DNA of 64,000 bases from the NCBI RefSeq assembly GCF_020740795.1, contig NC_067284.1, positions 102,787,440-102,851,439 of the forward strand, given 5' to 3'. The notes under the pieces were generated by a model. That model saw only the letters and a list, made by a program, of their open reading frames with translations, did no database searches and was not told the DNA's origin. Source of the stretch: Apus apus. Lineage: Eukaryota > Chordata > Aves > Apodiformes > Apodidae. This document shows, piece after piece, positions 1-10,600 of this stretch (its first letter is position 1; each line of letters begins with the position of its first letter). Position numbers and translations under genes: made by a program.

Positions 1-1689
1 AGCAGTGAGGTAGAAGTCTTGTTGCTGTGCAAAATGGAACCACAGGTAGCTTGGGGAACTGGCTGAAGCTAGAAAAGCTGTGCCATCTACAGCACATGTA
101 GACACTTTTGTAAGTGAATATAGTCACACAGTGGAAAGTATAACAAGGCTCTGCACATTAGAGATCAGCTTGTTCTTGGTCACAGCTGTTGGCAGGTTTC
201 TTTTCTGGGAGAAGAGTGAGCCTGGATAAGAAAACAGATGAGTGACAGTGAGGTAGCTCAGCATTGTAGGTAATGATGTGGTTGTAGTTAACTTCAAATA
301 TGCAGACACGTGAAAAACACAAATCTTTAGAAAAAAATCTTACCACTCTGAGGAGGACTGAGTACATAATGGAGCCCAGAGTGGAATCTGGTGTAGCCCC
401 AATGCAGTGGAGATGAGCAAAGCTTAAAGGTCTGATGTCACAGCAAACTGCCTGAACTGAAAGTTGGTTTAATAAATAATGAAACTCCGATGATATTAAA
501 TTCTGCCTTAATAGGTCTTCCCTGTTGTGTGCCCAAAAGAAAAAGCGAGAGGAAGAAAATTTTGGTGATTAATATGTTAAATTTGACATTCATGTAGACT
601 CAGGTTTTGCTGGGCCTGACGGGGCCTGAGCTGCACGTCTGGTCGAGTAATGCATTTTGAACTTTAACGGTGCACACTACTGATATGACTCAAATGCACA
701 GGAGTGCCAGCAAGTACCTGAGGCTTTCCTGCCTCCAAGCACCTGACCTGGCACCAGCCTTCAAAGAGAACAGCTCTGCCAAGGGTCATCATTCATTGCT
801 CTATCACCACCACCCAAACTTCCCTTTTTTTAAAAAAAACATATCTGGAAATGATGACTTTTTTCTTTTAGGCAAATGTAGGCTGGTCTAGACATGCATG
901 TGATTGTGAAAAAGCCATGCAATATCATCCTTTTCTGTTAGACTGTGTGTTAATAATACGTAAATGAAAAATAATGGGATCTCTTCCCTCCAGTAGAAAT
1001 AAGTCTTGTCCTCACTGCAAGTAGGAAGTTCCAGGCTAAATAAGCTATAACCTATCATGCTGAAATACCAGTTGGGATACTTTTCTTGCTTTTAAAGTGG
1101 TTGTGCATTAAGGACCACAGCAAAGGCTAAGACACTAATTCCCAGTAAACTGTAACCAGCAAGCAGTGCAAGAAGTGCATGTATTTAAATGAGATCTTAA
1201 CAACAAGGTCTGCCTAGATAGGCATGACTTTATGGGATGAAGATTGCAATAAAAGCCGTTTTAGGTGCATCTTTTCACTACAGAATGTATAAGAGGAAGT
1301 GACAGACATTTTTATAAGTTAGCTGACCAAATGCCCATCCTAATTATCCTACAGCATGCCTGGAGTGAAGTTGCTGAAGTCAACTGAATTATTAAAGGTT
1401 TACAGCAATATAAATATTACTGGAGTTTGCAGTAAGGTGTTTGCCAGGCATCACTGCAGCATGCAGTCGTCTGTCACCAATGTCAGGCAACAGGAAGCAA
1501 AATTAGTCCTGCAACAAGTAATGTTAGTTAGTGGGAATTCTGACTGGTGATCTCATAGTACATAATTCTTTGCCTCATGACCAAATTCTGCCCCATGGTA
1601 CTTAGCAATGTATCTCAGAGTGGTCAGTAAGAAAAGCGTTGATTTCGAAGCTCAAACCACTGCACTGAGCTGTGTTCCTCGAAGCAGAT

Positions 1690-1745
1690 CCCCTGCTCAC
1701 TGCCTTAGTTTCACATTGTAAATGATAGGGGAATTTTGACCTCTT
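1690..1745 (+). repeat. possible MIR/CORE-SINE relic
   Basis: The stretch reads like the conserved MIR core: a run resembling 'tgccttagtttcacattg' is followed by 'gtaaatgatagggg', as in the usual 'cctcagttt...tgtaaaatgaggat' pattern. It is very short and diverged, so it is a weak call made by eye. Confidence 0.3.
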
Positions 1746-1957
1746 CTTGTGATATGCCCCCAAACAGTCACTTTTAAAAAAAACAACAGTACTGGCTGGG
1801 AGTTGGACTCACTCATGATGTGCATTCATATGAGCTCACATGAATCCCATGACATGGAGCCATAATCAGAGAACAAAACCTATGTTTTTTCCCCCTCCAG
1901 TAATTCACCAGGGGAAATCTGACTTCCTGCCTAACACAGATGTGTACTAGAGCTTAA

Positions 1958-1986
1958 TAAAAAAAAAAAAAATAAAAAAAAAAAAA
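1958..1986 (+). repeat. A-rich simple repeat
   Basis: Nearly pure adenine run interrupted by one T. No element body was recognised next to it. Confidence 0.8.
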
Positions 1987-2284
1987 AGGGAGGGGGAGAA
2001 AAAAGAAGCTAAATCAATAACAAGAAGAATAAGTGCTGTCAGGGCTTGAAGGTGGTGGGAGGTGGGGGAGGTTACATACATAATGTTATTCACTTTAGTG
2101 AGGCCGGAGGAGGGGGCAGTCTGGATAGCATGCCGTAGGCTGTCTTTCAATATTAGACACAGGGAGTTTTTGGAGAATTAACATTAGTACAAAAAGAAGT
2201 CATCGTAAAACTCCCAAGCAAAATTACCTGCTCTTATTTTAGGTTTCTGTTTGACAGGCATTAAATAAGTTTTTGGTTTTTTTA

Positions 2285-2310
2285 ATATATATATATGTAT
2301 GTATATATAC
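2285..2310. repeat. AT-rich microsatellite (TA/TATG)
   Basis: Alternating TA units followed by two TATG-like units. Simple repeat only. Confidence 0.75.
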
Positions 2311-5300
2311 AGACAGGCTTTTTTGGCAACAGACATTTATCTTGACAAATGGAGACATAATCACACCGGGGTGCCTAGATTTCCTACAGCAGTTGTTTGG
2401 TGTAAGAAGGCTGCAAAGGCCCCTTTGTAGGGGTGCTGGGCTGCCCAGAGCAGCAGGAGGACAGCCAGGGCTCTGGCCAGCCAGCAGGGGCAGGGGACTG
2501 CTGGACCTTGGGGGAACTGACTAGGTTGGCTCAGGTTGAGAAGCAATAATGCTCATAGAGGAGCCATGGCTGTTCTTCTAAAGATAAGAGGAATAACCCT
2601 TGTAGCTACTGGCAGTCTTCTCCAAAATTGATGGTCAAGGAAAAGGGGAATTAAGGTAGCAGCTCAATTAAACCACTTCTAAACATTTTGTCTTTCTTCC
2701 TATGCAGCTAGGACAACCCTTTAGAACCAGGCAAAGGTTGATGCTACCAGCATTTATCAGCAATGTAGAGAAGGCATCAGCACAGAAATGACTGAACAAG
2801 TTGACATTAGTGCATTGAATCTGCTCCCATCAGTGACAGGTTTGCTGCACTGTGTGTTAAACACAAGCACCTGAGAGATGGAGCACTTGGGTATAAAGGC
2901 ACCTATACTTCTAACTCAGGGTTTTAAGGGGCAGTTTAATAAAAACTGAAATTGTAACTGTTCAGTGTTGTGGTTTTCTATTTTGGTGCTGTACATATTA
3001 CACTGCATTGTCCTACTCAAGTATGCAGGACAGTTATGTGGTGGCTGCTTCCCTGTGGCTCTCACCTGAACAAAATCATATCACTGTGCTGAACTACTTA
3101 TTTTGCACGGATTGAATGCGTAAGCTGACGTCATGCACTGTGGCCTCACGGCCCCAAGTGCACAAAATTATGCTCAGCATTAATTTTTTGAGATCTATAT
3201 CCAAAACTCTCTTATAGCCAACATCTAGACACTACTGAAATCTGCACAGCCCTTCCCCCCAAATACTGCTTGAGGTCCTTCAGTTCCATTGTCAGTAAAG
3301 TCCCCAGGTACTGAGGATCTCTCTAGTGAGTCTGTGTCCCCATTACCACACTGCAGAGGTGCTTAGAGACTTTCCTGGTGCCAAAGTCTCAGCAGGACTC
3401 TCAAACAAAGCATCGTCCTGGGCATCTGAATGACCAGGTGTGTCCCTACCAGATATCCCTGACTCTCACTGCCTCCTAAACACTGCTAGGGATGAGCAGG
3501 TCCAGGCTGTTAGTGTGTCAGCTGGAATCTGTACACCAAGTTGCATGGCACACAACTCATGAATGGCTAATCAAATAACATCCTAACTTAAATAACCACT
3601 TCTTGATAACAACCTCAAAGAAACACAGTTTGTTGATGGGGTCTGCATGCAGCAGAGTAGCACTGCACATTTTGGGGCCCTGCATATGCAGGTAACTTTT
3701 CTCTTCCGCATTGCTGGGCAAGGGGGAGTACTGTGAAGGATGGGAATAAACACATGCAGGAAGGAAGGATGGGCAGATGGCTCATAGGCAGTAAATAGAA
3801 TACCTTATCTTCTGTGTAAATGTAGAACATTACAGCCTGTACCTAAGCCTGTACCAGCAGGGACTCTATTCTTGCTTTCCCTGCAACGACCAACAACAGA
3901 GTCCTGTGTGGGGCTCCTGGGACACACACTTAGGTCAATAGCTTGATGTGTTTTGATCTAACTTAGTAAACACTGTTTGATGTTCCCAGCCCTACTAAGT
4001 GGCCTTAATACACCAAAGACTTGCTAAGCAGGGCACTGAAGTATCAAAAGATAAACTGACATTCTCTCTACATAAAAAAAATGTCTAAGTGCTTTCTTCT
4101 TTTCTTTGACATAAATTTTCTGTTATTATAGTGGATAGATCCCTGAGAAATACAAAAACAAGATAATATTCAGATCACCATCTTCCCAGTCAGGAATTAC
4201 CGTAATGATCTAAAAATGTCCCTTTCCCAGACAAAATGAATGTGTAAGCACAGCCTCAGCAACAATCACTTCCTCCACTGTATTATAAGGAATTCCAGTG
4301 TAATACAAGTAGTCATGAAGTCAATTGTTTCATACTAGTTTTGCCTTTCCACTAAGAAAAGAATCTCTGTGAAAGATTTGAATCTTAGCAAAGAGACTTC
4401 CAGAAGTGGTCACAAGAAGGGAGAATCCAAATGAAAGTTCTCTTTTGCAGAACAGGAAGGAGAAAAATACATGAACTTGAAGAGGTGTCTGGGCAAAGAG
4501 CAGAAAGCATCAGAGGGTCAAAATCCCCTATGGACATTAGGGAAATACCAGAGTATATATTCAAAAAAAGGCCCTACAAGCTTTAATGTTCCCACACAAG
4601 TAAATCATTAGAGACAGGCTGGGTACTCATTTACATAGGAGGTTCAGAATGAAAGAAGCCTCATGTGACTTCAGGGTTATGAGTAACGGGTCCAGAAAGC
4701 AGCAGAGAAAAATCAGTGGGATCTGGGGCATTTAATCTGAAATCCTTCCTTTGTGCAGAAGCTGCAGTTAACAGCAACTAGAATTAACCAATTGTATGCT
4801 TACTTCTAGGTTGTATGCTGTGAAAGGAGGGGCACATGGGTCCAGAAGTAGATGGGCTAAATTTTAAGGAGAGCAGTGGACATAAGAAAGGTGGACAGGC
4901 ATCAAGGAACATGAGCTAGAGAGCTGAGTGAATTACAAGGACTAGCTAACCTGTGGCAAAAGTACTCAGAATTTAACATCTACATTATTTCAACTGGGAC
5001 AGCACTGAAGCACATGCTGAGATGTGCTCCTGAATAGTAAGGGTTTAAAGAGTTAACCAAGACAGAGAGCAGCTGCTGTAGAGAGGTCAGCCTCTTGGCA
5101 AAGGGTCCTCTTTCCTGACCGCATTTGCAGCCTCATTTTTTTCCTTCAGGTCATGAGCAGTACCAAGAAGCCATGGCAGTTTTCAGTACTGCCTGTCTGG
5201 GCAGAGGTCTGAAACACCCGCGCATCTCGTGCCACACTGGGGGAGCGCTACAGTGCAGAAATCCCCTGGCAGTTCTGCTGGATTAGGCAGAGCTTGGGAG

Positions 5301-5939
5301 GAGAAGAAAACACCACTTTCAAGTACTTTTTCAAGTAGCAGTTGGCAGCTTGCTTTTCAGGAGCTATCAGGCAACCCAGATGCTGAGGCCAAAAGGTAAG
5401 GGAGGCTTCCCTGCTGCCCCTGGTGAAGGGAGGTGGTAGGGTGGCGTGTGCCTCCCAAGGCACAAGGGTGGCCGCATTACCTCCCAAGGTATGTTGCAAC
5501 TCAAGCATATTTCTTCACATCAGTTGAGAATCCCTGGCATAGCTGATGGATAAACGAAGAAAGCCAAGTCAAGTTACTCTAAGCTTAGCTTCTCTTGCAG
5601 CCTAGTCCTGACCATCCTTGCTTTCCCACACCCATAGTTATGGGGACTGAAGATACTCTCCACCCACAGGAGCCAACTCCTTATGCACAGGGACTGCACG
5701 GGTCTCCCACAGTACCAAGAGCTCTTCCTGAAAGGACAATGATGTAAGGTGGGAGTATGCAGAGACTTAGAGCAAGTTATCACCTCCTCAATTTGCTTAG
5801 CTACATCATCTGAACAAGGGAGCACCAGGTAACATGCTGAATGGTTGTCCTGAACAAAAATGTTTTCTTTAGGGGGTGTCCCATGATCAACTGTGCTCTT
5901 TCTCACAAATATAAAATAGCTTATTCAATCCTTCAATAA

Positions 5940-5949
5940 TTTATTTATT
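5940..5949 (-). terminator. candidate TNFAIP3 polyadenylation signals
   Basis: On the minus strand this 10-base stretch reads AATAAATAAA, two overlapping canonical hexamers. It lies about 1.45 kb past the stop codon at the end of an AU-rich tract. Cleavage would be expected about 15-25 bases further along, near 5925-5915. Confidence 0.55.
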
Positions 5950-7325
5950 TATATCAGATAATGTTTTTCAATTATACATTTAAGTTCATAACTTTCAACA
6001 CAAGAGTAAATATATGTAAAAAAACAAACCCTAGCTGTGCAAATTTCAAGTTGCATTGTTTCAAATAATATAAATATTTTAATAAAACAGATGTTCACAT
6101 TAAGGTTCACAAAATATATAAAACTTAACAGAAATGAGTAATGAGTTATTTAGGTTTTTTTTCTTTTTAAAACCTGTTTTTTAGTAACTAGAAAAAGATT
6201 CTAAACTTGAGAAGCAACTTAGAAGAGGTATTGCCTCCAAAATCATAGCAGCAAAACAGATGCTGGAAACTTAAAAGATGTGAAAGAAGAGAGAAGCCGG
6301 TACCAGGCACAATGGTAAAGGCAAAGTCACTAAAGATATTCCAAATTGAGAAGTGGATACATGAACTCTAGGAGTAAAATCTCAACCCCAAAGCACTCTG
6401 TTACTGAGCTCCGAGCTGTTAGCACAGTAATAGAATCGCATTTAGGATAAGAAAGAAGTGTGACAGAAATGGGGAGAGAGGTTGAACAGCAGCACTCATA
6501 TTCCTGGCAGTTACAATGCAAGAGAAGAGATTTGCTCTGATTTCAGAACTGAAGCCAAAGACAAAGGCCTTTGGGTTGTTTTTTTTTTTGTGGTCTGTTG
6601 GAGGTAATTCCTTCCCTACGAATGGGGGACAGTGACATTCACTTTTCCCATCACATGCGTAAGTCCATTAAAGTTGTTTCTGTAATCACCTGTCTTTCCA
6701 GCTGTCTTGGGATTTGGGAAAGGACCTAAATGCTGTTTAGGTTAATCATGTTAAAGGAACAGATCACAGCCAGTTGTTTCTGGCTGTGGTTTGCTGAGGG
6801 ATCTGCAAACACAGAACCACTTGCCATTAACACCCTGAATGCCTGTGGGAGATCCTGCCTTGACAAGCTCTGTAAGAACATCAGCAAGGACGCAGGCATC
6901 CCAAAACGATTTTCTTCAGACATCAGCTGCAAGCTGCATCAGCCTTTCCCAGCGGGATTCCTCTCAGGAAAGACTCGCCTCTGGTGAAGTACATGAACAC
7001 AAAGAGCTCCTGCACCTCTTACAGTAGCTGTGGCTTCTCACCCAGGGGGAGGGCAGGTATTGAGGAAGAACTGGGAAGTTCTTTGGATTCAAATGCTTCA
7101 CACTTCCTCCTGGGAAGTCCAAGAATTAAATACAGCACTATAGGAGCTTAGTCATGAACAACAGCTCTGTGCTGGAGGCAGCCTGCCTTTCTCAGCAGTC
7201 CTTGTATGCAGTGTTTAGAGGAAGTAGACATTTATTCCCATTCTTGGGAATAAACACGAACATGAGCAGACAGCTTATATTTCCCCTCACCCTCCCGCTC
7301 CCAGGACTGTTAAGTGTTTTGGACA

Positions 7326-7334
7326 TAGCACCAT
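7326..7334 (-). promoter_or_regulatory. candidate miR-29 target site in TNFAIP3 3' UTR
   Basis: The minus strand reads ATGGTGCTA, complementary to the first nine bases of miR-29. That is an 8-mer seed match with the opposing A plus one extra pair. It starts about 60 bases after the stop codon. miR-29 regulation of A20 mRNA has been described in mammals. Use of this site in birds is an inference. Confidence 0.5.
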
Positions 7335-7393
7335 TTCAGTGAAGGAAGTAGCTGGCATGGCCTTCTTGTTCCTTTACCAACTCCTCCCTTCTT

Positions 7394-7675
7394 CTAGCCA
7401 TAGATCTGTTTGAACTGGTAGCACTCGTTGCAGTAGCCATGGCACTTGGCATTGCCATAGTGGTCGCAAGCAGGGGCTCGGCAGCGCTGCTTCAGGGGCT
7501 CCTCTGCAGCCGGGTCCCGGGCACTCCCCGACGGCGGGAGCTGACCGAAGCGCTGGCACTCAGGGCACAGATCGTTGCTTCTGCCAGCCAGGTTGTTTCT
7601 ACACGAAGCCACAGCACACTGTCTCTTCTGGCTACTCATGGCTGCTCGCTGCAGATCTCTGTGCTGTCCCATTCT
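7394..7675 (-). CDS. TNFAIP3: TNFAIP3 coding exon 9 (ZnF6, ZnF7, stop)
   Basis: Last coding exon, residues 705-797 plus the TAG stop. The acceptor is TTTTTCAAG before the AGA codon, phase 0. ZnF6 has cysteines at 724, 729, 741 and 744. ZnF7 has 769, 774, 786 and 789 and ends four residues before QIYG. In human A20, ZnF7 binds linear (M1) ubiquitin and recruits A20 to signalling complexes. All zinc ligands are intact here. Numbers rise by five if the alternative exon 8 donor is used. Confidence 0.95.
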   Translation of the reverse strand, partial: RMGQHRDLQRAAMSSQKRQCAVASCRNNLAGRSNDLCPECQRFGQLPPSGSARDPAAEEPLKQRCRAPACDHYGNAKCHGYCNECYQFKQIYG

Positions 7676-10600
7676 CTTGAAAAACATTTAAACACACCGT
7701 CAGTTGCTGTGCTGGCAGCACAAGCAGCTTTTCATTTACTTTCAACTCTGCTAATGGCTTCTATAGGCAACCATTGGGGGCTGTTGCAGACACATGCTGC
7801 TTCTGAAAAGAACAATACCAAGAGCCAAGTTGGCATTGAAAGAAAGTAACAAATTCTGACATTTCTTAGAAGAAAAAAAAGTGTGGGGTTTTTTTTTTTT
7901 CTTTGGTAACTCAATTCCAGAAGGGTCAAAACAAACCAAATTAAAAAAACAACAATCTGGAACAAAGAAATTCTGTAATGGACTCAATGAAAAAGGCAAA
8001 ATGAAACCAACTACAACTTGATGCAGTTTGCATAGCTTTAAGGGTAAGAATGAAAATCTCCTTGATCAGTAAACAAGCCAACTGCTGGCTCAATTGCTTC
8101 CACTGAAATTGCTGGCAAAATCCCAGCTGAGGTGAAGTTGAACACAGCTGTGATAACCCTAAACAGAGAACAACTTTTAGGAATGCTGCTCAGCTGTAGC
8201 AGGGAAAAAAAAAATCCTAAGATCCTCTACACTTGTCTTTCCATGATACTTAGGATGCAGTCATTTGAAGATTTTTTTTTTTTCTAGTATATGCATCCTG
8301 AGTTGTTCACACAAGAAAAAAATGTGCAGGGCTAAACAAAAGGAAGATTTTGAGAAGTTCACACTTACTTCTGGCTGTCTCACCAGCTGTTCTTCCGTCC
8401 TCCTGGCTTCCTCAAATCGCTGGTTCTGGGCTTTAATGAAGCAGTTCTGGCAGTACCCTTCCAGCATGGTGCTGCCCAGGGTGCCGCAGTCGCGCCGCTG
8501 GCAGGACACGGTGTTACGGAAGGCGGCAGCGGAGGTCCCCGGCTGACCCACTACCAAGGACTTCCTCTGGGATCTCCTCTGTTGGCGTAGCAAAGCATTG
8601 TCTGTAACACAGAGTAAGCACAGGAGGAGTTTGAATGTGCCTGATAGATCTAATGACCCAAAGGAACTATGAAAAGCTCCTCAGTTTAAAAAAGAAAACA
8701 CAAAAATAATTTTAAAACTCTGCTGGCCTCAAATGTGGGTTTTGGGCAAATCTGAAGCCACCCAGTTGATGCACTTTTCCCCATGTTACATAAATGAGAT
8801 AATACAGCCTTCATATCAGAAGCTGTTGAAACAGCTGATTTGAGAAAAATTTACCCTCCATCAGAAAACTAGATCCCACTGAAGACAAAAGGAATTTCAC
8901 CTTTGGCTTCAGTGTGTCTTCTGTGATCTACCCCAACACTTCCCTCTCAGCCTCCCCTATTTTGGGCATCAGGCAATAGAAGTACAGTGGCAGAGAGCAT
9001 AATGGGAAAAAATGTCTTATGCTTTGCTTCATGAGACTCAAGTCTTATATATTCCACAATCAGAAGGAAAAAAGTTTCATTGTCAACAACGCTGGAAAAT
9101 AAGCTATTGCAAGCTGGTACAGAAGTTGCCTAATTTGAAAGTATGGAGAGTGCAGCATTGGCACACTTGTCAGTAATGAAAATGCTTACAAAATAAGCAA
9201 AAGTACCTTTCACCCTGTTTACCCAAGGACTCTGCCTGGGTAAGAGAGCAGTTGCATGAAAAATAAAGATTGCATGCTGTGATTTATACACACACTACTA
9301 CCTTTTTGAAAGCCTGCCTTTAAACACATATGTACAAACGTGCATGCATGCACTTGATACTATCAAAAAAAGACTTCAAGTTATAATAATACACTCCTAA
9401 ATTACTCCAAAATAAAAGCTCATAATCTACAGTCAACTTCTATTTGCTCTGCTTATCAACACAACTTCAGTAGTTACTCTAGAGTGTTATACCTGTTACA
9501 TCCAGAATGGATGTGGATCTTCAAATTCATCCCAAGCTCTCAAAAGCCTTGCTAACATAACTAGTTTTCAGTAGCATAAATACAATAGCGTCTCCTTCTT
9601 TGACTCCTACAACTTGTCTATCTGTGAAGAAAATTCATACTAAACCATGACTGTTCTAGATGGTGAGGAGGGATCAAAACCCACCCCTCTTGAGCTAGTT
9701 TTGCTTCCATGAAAGCCGATGGGAAGTTTTGTAAGAGATTTCACAGATCTTCCACTGTTACTGGGTGCCCCTTTACAGGATAATTGGCCAAAAAAGCACC
9801 GTCTTCTTGAGACTGCTGCTTCTGCTCCACACTGTTCTTGCTCCCGCCCCCCCGCCCTTTTAGCACCCAATACACACAGAGTTCCAAAGCTTGAGGAGGC
9901 TGATCTGCAGCCAAAGTGTGCCAAAGCTCACCCCATCTCCACTTACCGTGGTTTTCCCTGTACTCAAAGAAACACAGCGTGCAAAAGCCCTCATTCTGTG
10001 ATGTCCCAAAAAACTTGCAGCCTGGTTTCCTGCAGAGGTTACCTCCCCTCTTCTCGGTAGGCAGCACCAGTGGCAGGGGCTCCTCACCACAGCCGTTGGG
10101 AGCCTGAAGGCAGGAGTGCTGGAGGATCTGTGGGATCTGGGACGGGTCAGACGTTGATCTCTGATGGCATGTAGGCAGGAAAGTGGGGCTGCCATTTGAG
10201 GAGTGCTCTGTAGTCCTTTTGAAGCAAGTGCTGCATGTGCCGTTGAAGGTTCTGTTGGCTTTCTGATGGCACACCTTGCACGTGGCATAGTCTAAATGTC
10301 TCTGGTCATCCAGGTTGTCACGAGGACCGACCTGTCTGGAGTTGTAGCAGCGTTCACAAAGTCCATTGTGTTGCACGTTCAATGTAAAGGGGCAGTCTGG
10401 TGTCCTGCATTTCATGGCCGTGGTTTCACTGTACAGGAAGAGGCTCGGAGCAGTTGGAGGTGCAGAGCGAGGCCCTGTTACGGGCTCTTCAGATGTCCAT
10501 CCCCCAGGTTCACAAACATCTCCAGGAGAGGAGCCTGACCCAGCTGCTTTCAATTTCTCAGGTGCTGCTTTGGAGGTCTGCTTTCTTCCTTTGCTTCCCT

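Larger units (their letters stand above)
1..5924. other. non-coding flank downstream of TNFAIP3
   Basis: I see no conserved protein, RNA gene or recognisable recent transposon here. The open frames, including a 110-codon one at 5574-5906 on the minus strand, resemble no family I know and lack an exon-like structure. The stretch contains an A-rich run, an AT microsatellite and one possible MIR-like relic, listed separately. The TNFAIP3 transcript should terminate near its right edge. Confidence 0.6.
5925..7393 (-). other. TNFAIP3: TNFAIP3 3' UTR (3' end inferred)
   Basis: This lies directly after the TAG stop at 7396-7394 and has no further coding exon. Read on the minus strand it has AUUUA pentamers at 7131-7127, 6731-6727, 6075-6071 and 6011-6007, and it becomes strongly AT-rich over its last 250 bases. 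That is typical of unstable, rapidly induced immune mRNAs. Two overlapping AATAAA hexamers at 5949-5940 give a plausible end. The length of about 1.5 kb is reasonable for this gene, but cleavage was not observed and a more distal site is possible. Confidence 0.65.

Noticed and set aside
5821-5827. Second miR-29 seed match near the A20 3' end
   Set aside because: It lies beyond the predicted poly(A) signals, so it would be outside the mature mRNA unless a distal site is used.
5574-5906. 110-codon minus-strand open frame downstream of TNFAIP3
   Set aside because: On the same strand and just past the predicted poly(A) site, but with no similarity to a known protein and no A20 zinc-finger pattern.
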